A DNA stretch of 64,000 nt from W0P28-013 sp964570565 (GTDB lineage Bacteria > Bacteroidota > Bacteroidia > Bacteroidales > Paludibacteraceae). The stretch covers positions 62,001 through 126,000 of the forward strand of contig CAZMYT010000004.1 in NCBI GenBank assembly GCA_964570565.1. Direction: 5' to 3'. Numbering within the stretch: position 1 is the first letter of the stretch; each line of letters begins with the position of its first letter. The translations under genes were made by a program, and so were the position numbers. Shown here piece by piece: positions 52,118-59,514 of the stretch. A model generated the notes under the pieces. That model ran no database searches. It worked only from the letters and a program-made list of their open reading frames with translations, and was not told the DNA's origin.

Positions 52118-52969
52118 ATGCAACTAATTACAACAAAAAAAGCCTTGTTTGAGGTGGTAGCTAATGCCAAATCAACTGGTAAAACCATAGGTTTTGTTCC
52201 TACTATGGGTGCTTTACATAATGGTCATTTGACATTGGTAAAGCGTTGTGTGAGTGAAAACGATTTATGTTTTGTGAGTGTTTTTGTTAATCCCACACAA
52301 TTTAACGATAAAAACGATTTAGCTAACTATCCTCGCACTTTGGAAGCCGATGCTGAATTATTAGCTTCTGTGGGTTGCCAATTTGTGTTTGCTCCTAATG
52401 CGGATGAAATGTATGATGCCGAAGAGATGCAAAAACCATTTGAATTCGATTTTGGAGGACTTGATCAGGTGATGGAAGGTCGGTTTCGTCCAGGACATTT
52501 CAATGGCGTAGTGCAAGTAGTTAGTAAGTTATTTCAGTTGGTACAACCAACACGTGCTTATTTTGGTGAAAAAGATTTCCAACAGCTCGCAATCATTCGT
52601 CGCATGGTGACTGTTCTGAATTTTCCTGTTGAAATTGTTGGCTGTCCTATTGTACGCGAAGAGAGTGGTTTGGCCTTGAGTAGTAGAAATGCGTTGTTAA
52701 CCCCAGAACAACGTCAATTAGCGGTTCATATTTCTCAAGTTTTAAAGGAAAGTTGCTTGTTTGCCTTGGAAACTCCTGTACACGAATTACATGATGCGGT
52801 AGTCGCAGCTGTCAATGCGCGTGAAGGATTGGAAGTAGAATATTTCGAAATTGTAGATGGTAAAACCTTGCAACCGATTGAAAAATGGGAAGAAACCAAT
52901 GATATTGTAGGCTGTATCACGGTATATTGTGGCAAAATCCGATTAATAGATAATATTCGCTATAAATAA
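52118..52969 (+). CDS. panC: Pantothenate synthetase
   Basis: 283 residues from the ATG at 52118; an upstream in-frame extension contains the promoter and is rejected. It joins pantoate and beta-alanine with ATP. The HIGH-type motif is PTMGALHNGHL, followed by VFVNPTQFNDKNDL, the pantoate site region PGHFNGVVQVVSKL, the KDFQQLAIIRRMV segment, and SGLALSSRNALL near the KMSKS position. All are intact. It is followed by panD, which supplies its beta-alanine, 20 bases downstream. Confidence 0.97.
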   Translation: MQLITTKKALFEVVANAKSTGKTIGFVPTMGALHNGHLTLVKRCVSENDLCFVSVFVNPTQFNDKNDLANYPRTLEADAELLASVGCQFVFAPNADEMYDAEEMQKPFEFDFGGLDQVMEGRFRPGHFNGVVQVVSKLFQLVQPTRAYFGEKDFQQLAIIRRMVTVLNFPVEIVGCPIVREESGLALSSRNALLTPEQRQLAVHISQVLKESCLFALETPVHELHDAVVAAVNAREGLEVEYFEIVDGKTLQPIEKWEETNDIVGCITVYCGKIRLIDNIRYK

Positions 52970-52989
52970 AACCAAAACATAAATTGCTC

Positions 52990-53340
52990 ATGTATTTAAA
53001 CATTTTAAAATCAAAAATTCATCGTGTGACTGTCACGGAGTCGTGCCTCGATTATATCGGTAGCATAACTATTGACGAGGATTTGATGGATGCTGCTAAT
53101 TTGATTGCCAACGAAAAAGTTCAAATTGTAGATAATAATAATGGAAATCGTTTTGAAACCTATGTGATTAAAGGCGAGCGTGGTTCGGGTGTTATTTGCT
53201 TGAATGGTGCTGCGGCTCATTTGGTGTCGGTGGGCGACGTAGTTATTATTATGGCTTATACGTGGCTCGAAGCCGAAGAAGCTCGCGTATTTAAACCTGC
53301 TGTTATTTTCCCTGATACTAAAACTAATAGATTGATTTAA
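52990..53340 (+). CDS. panD: Aspartate 1-decarboxylase proenzyme
   Basis: 116 residues from the ATG at 52990. The proenzyme is cleaved between Gly24 and Ser25 in DYIGSITID to create the pyruvoyl cofactor; that site is intact, as is the later TYVIKGERGSGVICLNGAAA. It makes beta-alanine from aspartate for PanC. The two genes form an operon ending in a strong bidirectional terminator. Confidence 0.97.
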   Translation: MYLNILKSKIHRVTVTESCLDYIGSITIDEDLMDAANLIANEKVQIVDNNNGNRFETYVIKGERGSGVICLNGAAAHLVSVGDVVIIMAYTWLEAEEARVFKPAVIFPDTKTNRLI

Positions 53341-53355
53341 TTGTCGTTAGATTAT

Positions 53356-53397
53356 AACAATAGCGCCTCATAACTTGTGTTGTGAGGCGCTATTGTT
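53356..53397. terminator. Bidirectional terminator between panD and mtaB
   Basis: A 19-bp inverted repeat (AACAATAGCGCCTCATAAC with GTTGTGAGGCGCTATTGTT, one wobble) with loop TTGT. It lies between two convergent genes, 15 bases after panD and 12 bases after mtaB. Confidence 0.85.
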
Positions 53398-53409
53398 TTG
53401 TTTGAATGA

Positions 53410-54678
53410 CTAAATCACAATTTCTTGAATGGTGTTAATCAATTCTTTTTGATAGGGTGCTTCCACACGCACGTAATTTTCCGTAAAACCATGCATCGTG
53501 TCGCCCGCTTTGCTTGACTCCCAAAGAACCCACGCCGTACGTCCTTTTTGACTATCGTAAAATGCTTGCGTTTTACGTTCTGAAAGTTGGTGCAACACAT
53601 CATTGCGTTTTTTGCGTTCTGCGTGCGGTACATTATAATCAATGTCGAGGGCTTTGGTTCCAGCGCGTTCAGAATAGGTAAATACGTGCAGTTGTGATAC
53701 AGGTAAACTATCTAAAAAGGAACGTGTTTCTTCAAAATAATCAGGCGTTTCGCCTCGTACACCAACCATCACATCTACACCAATGAATGCGTGTGGCATT
53801 AACGATTTGATTTTATGTATTTTATCGGCAAATAGTTCGCGTGTGTAGCGACGTTTCATTAATTTCAACACCTCATTGCTACCTGATTGTAACGGAATAT
53901 GAAAGTGTGGCATAATGTGTTTTGAAGTCGATACGTAATCTATTATGTCATCTGTCAATAAATTTGGCTCAATACTCGAAATACGGTAACGAACGCCTTC
54001 TAACAGATCTAACGCTTTTAGTAAATCAAAGAACGTTTCTGAGGTATTATGCCCAAACTCGCCAATATTTACTCCCGTTAATACAATCTCTTTGGCACCT
54101 TCATCAATGGCTCGTTGGGCTACAGCCACAGTTTCTGCTACCGAAGTGTTTCTGCTACGTCCACGTGCAAATGGAATAGTGCAGTAGGTGCAATAATAAT
54201 CGCAACCATCTTGTACTTTTAAGAAATGACGTGTCCGATCGTCGGCTGAACAGATAGGTGTAAATTGGCGTATGTCAGCTGTTTTTACGGTATGTGATTC
54301 GCCTTTTTGTTTTTTTTCTAATTGTGTGATAAAATCGGGTAATGCACTTTTTTCGTTCGTTCCCAATACCAAATCGACACCAGGCATTTGTGTTATTTCA
54401 TCGGGTTTCAATTGCGCATAACAGCCAGTCACGACTATCAAGGCATTGGGATGTCGATGTATGAGTTTATTGATGGCTTGTCGGCATTTTTTGTCGGCCG
54501 TATCGGTTACTGAACATGTATTAATAATGCAAATATCGGCATTTTCGCCCATTTTGGCACGTTGAAAACCAGCTTCGAGCAGTGAACGACCAATGGCTGA
54601 GGTTTCTGCAAAATTGAGTTTACAACCTAACGTCTGAAAAGCTACTTTTTTGCCGTTGAATTGGGAAGTATCAATCAT
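53410..54678 (-). CDS. mtaB: tRNA t6A37 methylthiotransferase MtaB
   Basis: 422 residues from the ATG at 54678; the longer upstream frame overlaps the promoter. It adds a methylthio group to t6A37 of tRNAs. The N-terminal MTTase domain has the three Fe-S cysteines in TLGCKLN, INTCSVTD and VTGCYAQ. The radical SAM core has the C-x3-C-x2-C motif in CDYYCTYCTIP. The C-terminus is a TRAM-like segment. TLGCKLNFAE is characteristic of MtaB rather than MiaB or RimO. Confidence 0.94.
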   Translation of the reverse strand: MIDTSQFNGKKVAFQTLGCKLNFAETSAIGRSLLEAGFQRAKMGENADICIINTCSVTDTADKKCRQAINKLIHRHPNALIVVTGCYAQLKPDEITQMPGVDLVLGTNEKSALPDFITQLEKKQKGESHTVKTADIRQFTPICSADDRTRHFLKVQDGCDYYCTYCTIPFARGRSRNTSVAETVAVAQRAIDEGAKEIVLTGVNIGEFGHNTSETFFDLLKALDLLEGVRYRISSIEPNLLTDDIIDYVSTSKHIMPHFHIPLQSGSNEVLKLMKRRYTRELFADKIHKIKSLMPHAFIGVDVMVGVRGETPDYFEETRSFLDSLPVSQLHVFTYSERAGTKALDIDYNVPHAERKKRNDVLHQLSERKTQAFYDSQKGRTAWVLWESSKAGDTMHGFTENYVRVEAPYQKELINTIQEIVI

Positions 54679-54770
54679 AATATAAAGTGAACAATTGCTC
54701 TTTAATTTGCTAATAAATAAGATATTAGAGTTTGTTTTAAAAGCTCTTTTGTTTCTGTTTTTAGTGATTA

Positions 54771-54778
54771 CAAAAGTA
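54771..54778 (-). promoter_or_regulatory. mtaB promoter -7 box
   Basis: The minus strand reads TACTTTTG, 92 bases before the mtaB start, implying a leader of about 85 bases. Confidence 0.6.
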
Positions 54779-54886
54779 GTGAAAAATATCACGTGGTACA
54801 ATGGTGATGTTGTCCGTTAGTTCAAAGTGATATAGTAAAAGAACTCAGACGTGTTTTATCTGTTCGTTATCTTGGCTGTTTTTTAC

Positions 54887-54894
54887 TACTTTTG
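54887..54894 (+). promoter_or_regulatory. pabABC promoter -7 box
   Basis: TACTTTTG, 35 bases before the pabA ATG; the upstream element is not clear. Confidence 0.6.
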
Positions 54895-54929
54895 TACTCA
54901 ATTTATAAACTTGTCTAGTTGCTCAAACC

Positions 54930-55493
54930 ATGATTCTTTTAGTAGATAACGACGATTCGTTTACATATAATATTTTGGAGTTATTGCGGCGTACTACCAA
55001 CGAACAGGTTACAGTACTCAATCATCGCGACGTGAATGTGGATATGGCAGCTTATTACAATGCGTTGATTTTTTCTCCAGGCCCGTCGTTACCTCGCGAT
55101 TTCCCCATTATGGAGCAATTGCTCGCACAGTACGACAGTTCTAAAGCCATTCTGGGAATTTGTTTGGGGTATCAAGCTATTTGCGAACATTACGGTGCAC
55201 AGTTGGTGCAGAGTGACGTGGTACATCATGGCGAGCCTTCTATAATTAACTGTAATCCTGATTCTATGCTGTTTGCTGGTATGACTAATACAGTTGTAGG
55301 GCGTTATCACTCGTGGCTGGCTACCCATATCCCATCGGAATTACGCATTACAGCACGCGATAATTACGGTTCGGTGATGGCGGTGGAACATCTGTCTAAA
55401 CGCGTGTTTGGTGTACAATTTCATCCAGAGTCGTACATTTCGGAGGCTGGTGAACTCATACTTAAAAATTTTCTTCATGCAGCTTCAAAATAG
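54930..55493 (+). CDS. pabA: Aminodeoxychorismate synthase glutamine amidotransferase
   Basis: 187 residues, a class I glutamine amidotransferase. The N-terminus LLVDNDDSFTYN, the nucleophile Cys78 in ILGICLGYQAI and the His/Glu pair in FGVQFHPES are all present. It releases ammonia from glutamine for the synthase subunit. Alone it could be PabA or TrpG, but the overlapping pabB-like and pabC-like genes make p-aminobenzoate synthesis the better assignment. Its last 17 bases overlap pabB. Confidence 0.92.
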   Translation: MILLVDNDDSFTYNILELLRRTTNEQVTVLNHRDVNVDMAAYYNALIFSPGPSLPRDFPIMEQLLAQYDSSKAILGICLGYQAICEHYGAQLVQSDVVHHGEPSIINCNPDSMLFAGMTNTVVGRYHSWLATHIPSELRITARDNYGSVMAVEHLSKRVFGVQFHPESYISEAGELILKNFLHAASK

Positions 55494-56460
55494 AGAAACA
55501 CTGCTTACGGCGATGAATCAATTGGGCGGCGCACGCATTCCGTTTTTGTTTTTGCTCGATTTCAAAGGCGATTCTGGCGTGGTAGTGAAGTTGTCCGATT
55601 TGTCGCAAACTGCTATTTCATGTGTCATCAAAGGCAAACAGTATGGTAAATCCGTGGTACCATCTGCCCAAAACGTATCGCTTACACCTCAACCTATTGC
55701 CGAAGCCGATTATACAACTCGGTTCGATGTTGTGAAACAGGAGATTTTACAGGGTAATTCATTTTTGTTGAATCTCACATTTCCGACTTATGTGGGTCGT
55801 AATTTGGCGTTGGACACCATTTTTTGTGAGGCATCAGCACCTTATCGTTTATTGGTGAAAGACGAGTTTCTTTGTTATTCACCAGAGTCATTTGTTACCA
55901 TATCTGACAATACAATTAATACGTATCCCATGAAAGGTACTATTGATGCTCGTTTACCTCATGCCGAACAGCTTTTATTGGACGATGAGAAAGAGTTGTT
56001 TGAACATTATACCATTGTCGATTTAATGCGTAACGATTTAGCGATGGTCTCTTCGCGCGTACAAGTGGAACGATTTAGGTATGTGGAGGCCATCGAAACG
56101 TCTCGTGGCACTATTTTGCAAACCAGTTCGCAGATTAGTGGTGATTTACCAACCGATTGGCAGAATAATATCGGCACATTACTTTTAAAGTTGCTGCCAG
56201 CGGGTAGTATTTCGGGCGCACCAAAGCAGAAGACCGTAGAAATTATAGAGCAAGTCGAAATCACTCCGCGTGGTTTTTATACGGGTGTGATGGGCGTTTT
56301 CGATGGCGATTCGGTCGATAGTGCTGTGTTAATACGTTTTTTACGACGCGATACTGATGGTTGTTTTTATTATCATAGCGGTGGTGGCATTACCTGCAGA
56401 AGTGATGCCGCAGCGGAATATCATGAATTATTAGCCAAAATATATGTGCCAACTATTTGA
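55477..56460 (+). CDS. pabB: Aminodeoxychorismate synthase component I
   Basis: 327 residues from the ATG at 55477, shorter than the approximately 450-residue enterobacterial PabB and consisting of little more than the chorismate-binding domain. Key segments are NSFLLNLTFPTYVG, TYPMKGTIDARLP, ETSRGTILQTSSQ and AGSISGAPKQKTVEII. The YSPESFVTI and YHSGGGITCRSD segments complete the active site. It converts chorismate to aminodeoxychorismate using ammonia from PabA. It overlaps both neighbours by 17 bases, indicating translational coupling. Confidence 0.92.
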   Translation: MQLQNRETLLTAMNQLGGARIPFLFLLDFKGDSGVVVKLSDLSQTAISCVIKGKQYGKSVVPSAQNVSLTPQPIAEADYTTRFDVVKQEILQGNSFLLNLTFPTYVGRNLALDTIFCEASAPYRLLVKDEFLCYSPESFVTISDNTINTYPMKGTIDARLPHAEQLLLDDEKELFEHYTIVDLMRNDLAMVSSRVQVERFRYVEAIETSRGTILQTSSQISGDLPTDWQNNIGTLLLKLLPAGSISGAPKQKTVEIIEQVEITPRGFYTGVMGVFDGDSVDSAVLIRFLRRDTDGCFYYHSGGGITCRSDAAAEYHELLAKIYVPTI

Positions 56461-57031
56461 AACTATTTGTATTGAAAATGGGGTGGAGCAAAACCTCGTT
56501 TATCATCAGCAACGGGTCAACCAATTGGCTTCGCATACGCTGATTGATTATATTATACGTTTAGACTTGCCACGTGTGGGCACTCATCGTTTGCGCATCG
56601 ACTATACGCCTACTCATATTGTACAACACACCATTACGCCGTATGTTCCCCGATTAATAAATTCGTTACAGCTTGTTGTGGTGGATGATAACTTTCAGTA
56701 TGCGCATAAATGGGCTGATAGAAGTGCCTTGAACCGAGCTTTAGCACAAAAAAATGATGCCGATGAAATTCTTATAGTCCGTCAAGGATTAATCACTGAC
56801 ACCTCTTTTAGCAATGTGTTGTTTCTGGATGGTACGCAGTGGGTAACGCCTGCCGAACCACTATTGGCTGGCACGTGTCGTGCCCGTTTAGTACATCAAC
56901 GCCACATTCAAGCAACCACTATTCGACTGGAAGATTTAGCGCATTTTAGCCACTTTATGCTCATTAATGCCATGCGCGATTTTGACCTAGCACAAGCAAT
57001 TCCTGTAACAGCTCAATCTATTCGTATTTAG
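56444..57031 (+). CDS. pabC: Aminodeoxychorismate lyase (class IV aminotransferase fold)
   Basis: 195 residues, shorter than the usual 270 or so. It has the class IV PLP-enzyme features: CQLFETICIENG at the start, the probable PLP Lys89 in AHKWADRSALN, DEILIVRQGLITDTSFSNV, and PAEPLLAGTCRARL. It would release pyruvate from aminodeoxychorismate to give p-aminobenzoate. The gene starts 17 bases before the end of pabB. The shortness lies mostly in the N-terminal domain. A bidirectional terminator follows. Confidence 0.88.
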   Translation: MCQLFETICIENGVEQNLVYHQQRVNQLASHTLIDYIIRLDLPRVGTHRLRIDYTPTHIVQHTITPYVPRLINSLQLVVVDDNFQYAHKWADRSALNRALAQKNDADEILIVRQGLITDTSFSNVLFLDGTQWVTPAEPLLAGTCRARLVHQRHIQATTIRLEDLAHFSHFMLINAMRDFDLAQAIPVTAQSIRI

Positions 57032-57036
57032 TTAAT

Positions 57037-57071
57037 AAAAAAACGCATTGATTTGGTTCAATGCGTTTTTT
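57037..57071. terminator. Bidirectional terminator between pabC and gcvT
   Basis: AAAAAAACGCATTGA pairs with TTCAATGCGTTTTTT around a short loop, between convergent genes. Confidence 0.9.
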
Positions 57072-57089
57072 ACGTTTATATTAGTTGGT

Positions 57090-58178
57090 TTACTTTCTAA
57101 ATGGAGGTTTTACAACGATTGCTTTCAACTCTTTGTTGCGTATAGATACCGCAATTTCGGTGCCTATTTTGGCGTATGGTGTTTGTACGTAACCTAATCC
57201 AATGCCAATTTTACGTGTTGGCGACATTGTTCCAGATGTTACGCGACCGATTACTGTTCCTTTTCCATCCGTAAGTTCGTAGTCGGCCCGTGGAATGCCG
57301 CGGTCTATCAATTCAAAGCCAATCAATTTGCGAGAAACGCCTTCGGCGCGTTGTCTGACGTATAAATCACCATCGATTAACGGTTTACCTTCGGCTGGTT
57401 TGGTAATCCATCCCAATCCTGCTTCGATAGGTGATGTCGTATCGTCAATTTCGTGTCCGTAGAGCGAATAGCCCATTTCCAAACGGAGCGTGTCGCGTGC
57501 GCCAAGTCCAATAGGTTTAATGTCGTATGGTTTTCCTGCCTCAAAAATGGCGTGCCAGAGTTGTTCGCCAAATTGTGGATAGAAGTAGAGTTCAAAACCG
57601 CCAGCTCCCGTGTAGCCAGTATTTGAAATAATTACATCGTCAACGCCAGCTAATGTACCTGTCGTAAAGGCATAATAAGGTATTTCGTTTAAATTGACGG
57701 ACGTTAATTGTTGCAATAATTCCGCAGCTTTAGGTCCTTGAATGGCGAGTTGTGCCATTCTATCCGATGCATTTTCGAGTATGGCGCCTTCTGCATTATT
57801 GGCATTCACCCATTCCCAGTCTTTATCAATATTGGCAGCATTTACTACCAGTAGATATTTTTCGGTTTCGTAGTGGTATACAATTAAATCGTCCACAATA
57901 CCACCTTTACCATTTGGAAAACAGTTGTATTGCGCTTTGCCAATTGGAATTGCTGTGATATCATTGCTACACACTTTTTGTAAAAATGGAAGAGCTTGTG
58001 GTCCTTTTACCCAGAATTCGCCCATGTGCGATACATCAAACACACCGACACCGTTTACCACAGTCATGTGTTCGTCTATAATGCCAGTACTGTACTCAAT
58101 AGGCATATTATACCCTGCAAATTCGTGCATTTTAGCACCTAGAGCGATGTGAATATCTGTAAATGGAGTTGTTTTCAT
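57090..58178 (-). CDS. gcvT: Aminomethyltransferase (glycine cleavage T protein)
   Basis: 362 residues, normal for GcvT, which transfers the methylene group from the H protein to tetrahydrofolate. Conserved segments include FAGYNMPIEYSTGIIDEH, FDVSHMGEFWVKGP, the folate-site GYTGAGGFELYF, LGARDTLRLEMGYSLYGHE and TSGTMSPT near the end. Other glycine-cleavage genes are not in the window. It follows pepT by 27 bases on the same strand and is probably co-transcribed with it. Confidence 0.97.
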   Translation of the reverse strand: MKTTPFTDIHIALGAKMHEFAGYNMPIEYSTGIIDEHMTVVNGVGVFDVSHMGEFWVKGPQALPFLQKVCSNDITAIPIGKAQYNCFPNGKGGIVDDLIVYHYETEKYLLVVNAANIDKDWEWVNANNAEGAILENASDRMAQLAIQGPKAAELLQQLTSVNLNEIPYYAFTTGTLAGVDDVIISNTGYTGAGGFELYFYPQFGEQLWHAIFEAGKPYDIKPIGLGARDTLRLEMGYSLYGHEIDDTTSPIEAGLGWITKPAEGKPLIDGDLYVRQRAEGVSRKLIGFELIDRGIPRADYELTDGKGTVIGRVTSGTMSPTRKIGIGLGYVQTPYAKIGTEIAVSIRNKELKAIVVKPPFRK

Positions 58179-58205
58179 AGTTTTTTATTACAACTTAAAT
58201 GCTGT

Positions 58206-59423
58206 TTATTTTACCATTTTTACAATATTGAGAATAACTTCTGTTGCTTTTTCCATCGATTGAATAGGCACAAATTCGTAACGACCGTGGAAATTATGCC
58301 CGCCTGCAAAAATATTAGGGCAGGGAAGTCCTTTAAACGATAATTGTGCGCCATCTGTGCCACCACGAATTGGTTTTACTTGAGGTTTTACGCCTGCAGC
58401 TTCCATAGCAGCAAACGCCAAGTCGATAATATGCATCACTGGTTCAATTTTTTCGCGCATGTTGTAGTATTGATCTTTCAATTCAACACTCGCCGTACCT
58501 GCTCCGAATTCGGCATTTATTTTATTTACTAAATGTTGAATTTCAGCTTTGCGGCTTTCAAAGCGAGCACGGTCATGATCGCGAATGATATAAGTAAGTG
58601 TAGAACTTTCCACATCGCCTTGCATGCCAACTAAATGATAAAAACCTTCGTAATTTTCGGTATGTTCTGGTGTTTCGTGGCGTGGTAGCATGGTGGCAAA
58701 TTGGTGCGCTACACGCATGGAATTGAGCATTTTGTGTTTAGCATAGCCTGGATGCACATTGCGTCCTTTGAATGTGATTTTAGCTGAAGCCGCGTTGAAA
58801 TTTTCATATTCTAATTCGCCAATTTCGCCTCCGTCCATGGTATAAGCCCAGTCGGCACCAAATTTCTCAACATCGAAATGGTGAGGTCCTTGACCGATTT
58901 CTTCATCTGGTGTAAATGCCACACGCACTTTGCCATGTTTTATTTCAGGATGTTTTACTAAATAATCCATAGCAGTCATAATTTCAGCGATACCAGCTTT
59001 ATCGTCGGCACCTAGCAATGTGCGTCCGTTGGTCACAATTAAATCTTGTCCTACATACAGTTTGAGTTCTGGAAATTGTTCAGTCGATAAAACAATAGCG
59101 TCTTCAGCATTCAGTAAAATATCGTTGCCGTTGTATTTTTCCACAATGCGTGGTTGCACATGTTTCCCGGTCATATCAGGAGCGGTATCCAAATGCGCTA
59201 TAAATCCTAGTGTTGGTAATTCTTTATCGGAATTGGCTGGTAATGTAGCCATTACGTAACCGTTTTTATCCACTTCGGCATCTTTTAACCCAATTGCTTT
59301 GAGCTCTTCCACTAAGAAATTTGCAAAAATCATTTGTCCAGGAGTACTCGGCGTAAGTCCTGTTGTGTCGTCAGAGGTGGTGGCGAACGTTACGTATTTT
59401 AAAAAGCGTTCAGTAAGCGTCAT
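58206..59423 (-). CDS. pepT: Peptidase T (tripeptidase)
   Basis: 405 residues, normal for PepT, a di-zinc M20 family aminopeptidase removing the N-terminal residue of tripeptides. Zinc-binding motifs are AHLDTAPD (His77), the LLGADDKAGIAEI segment, FTPDEEIGQGPHHF and the late AGGHNFHGRYEF. All ligands look intact. The start is fixed by a promoter 35 bases upstream. It is the first gene of the pepT-gcvT pair. Confidence 0.96.
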   Translation of the reverse strand: MTLTERFLKYVTFATTSDDTTGLTPSTPGQMIFANFLVEELKAIGLKDAEVDKNGYVMATLPANSDKELPTLGFIAHLDTAPDMTGKHVQPRIVEKYNGNDILLNAEDAIVLSTEQFPELKLYVGQDLIVTNGRTLLGADDKAGIAEIMTAMDYLVKHPEIKHGKVRVAFTPDEEIGQGPHHFDVEKFGADWAYTMDGGEIGELEYENFNAASAKITFKGRNVHPGYAKHKMLNSMRVAHQFATMLPRHETPEHTENYEGFYHLVGMQGDVESSTLTYIIRDHDRARFESRKAEIQHLVNKINAEFGAGTASVELKDQYYNMREKIEPVMHIIDLAFAAMEAAGVKPQVKPIRGGTDGAQLSFKGLPCPNIFAGGHNFHGRYEFVPIQSMEKATEVILNIVKMVK

Positions 59424-59457
59424 GCTAATGTTTATTTTAAGGTTGTTATTGTGCTTG

Positions 59458-59488
59458 CAAAGTTACTTTTTTTGCTTTGATAAAACAA
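59458..59488 (-). promoter_or_regulatory. pepT-gcvT promoter
   Basis: The minus strand reads TAACTTTG (59458-59465) with TTG at 59486-59488, a 20-base spacing. It lies 35 bases before the pepT start. Confidence 0.7.
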
Positions 59489-59514
59489 TTATAACTGGTC
59501 AAAAAAATGTACTC

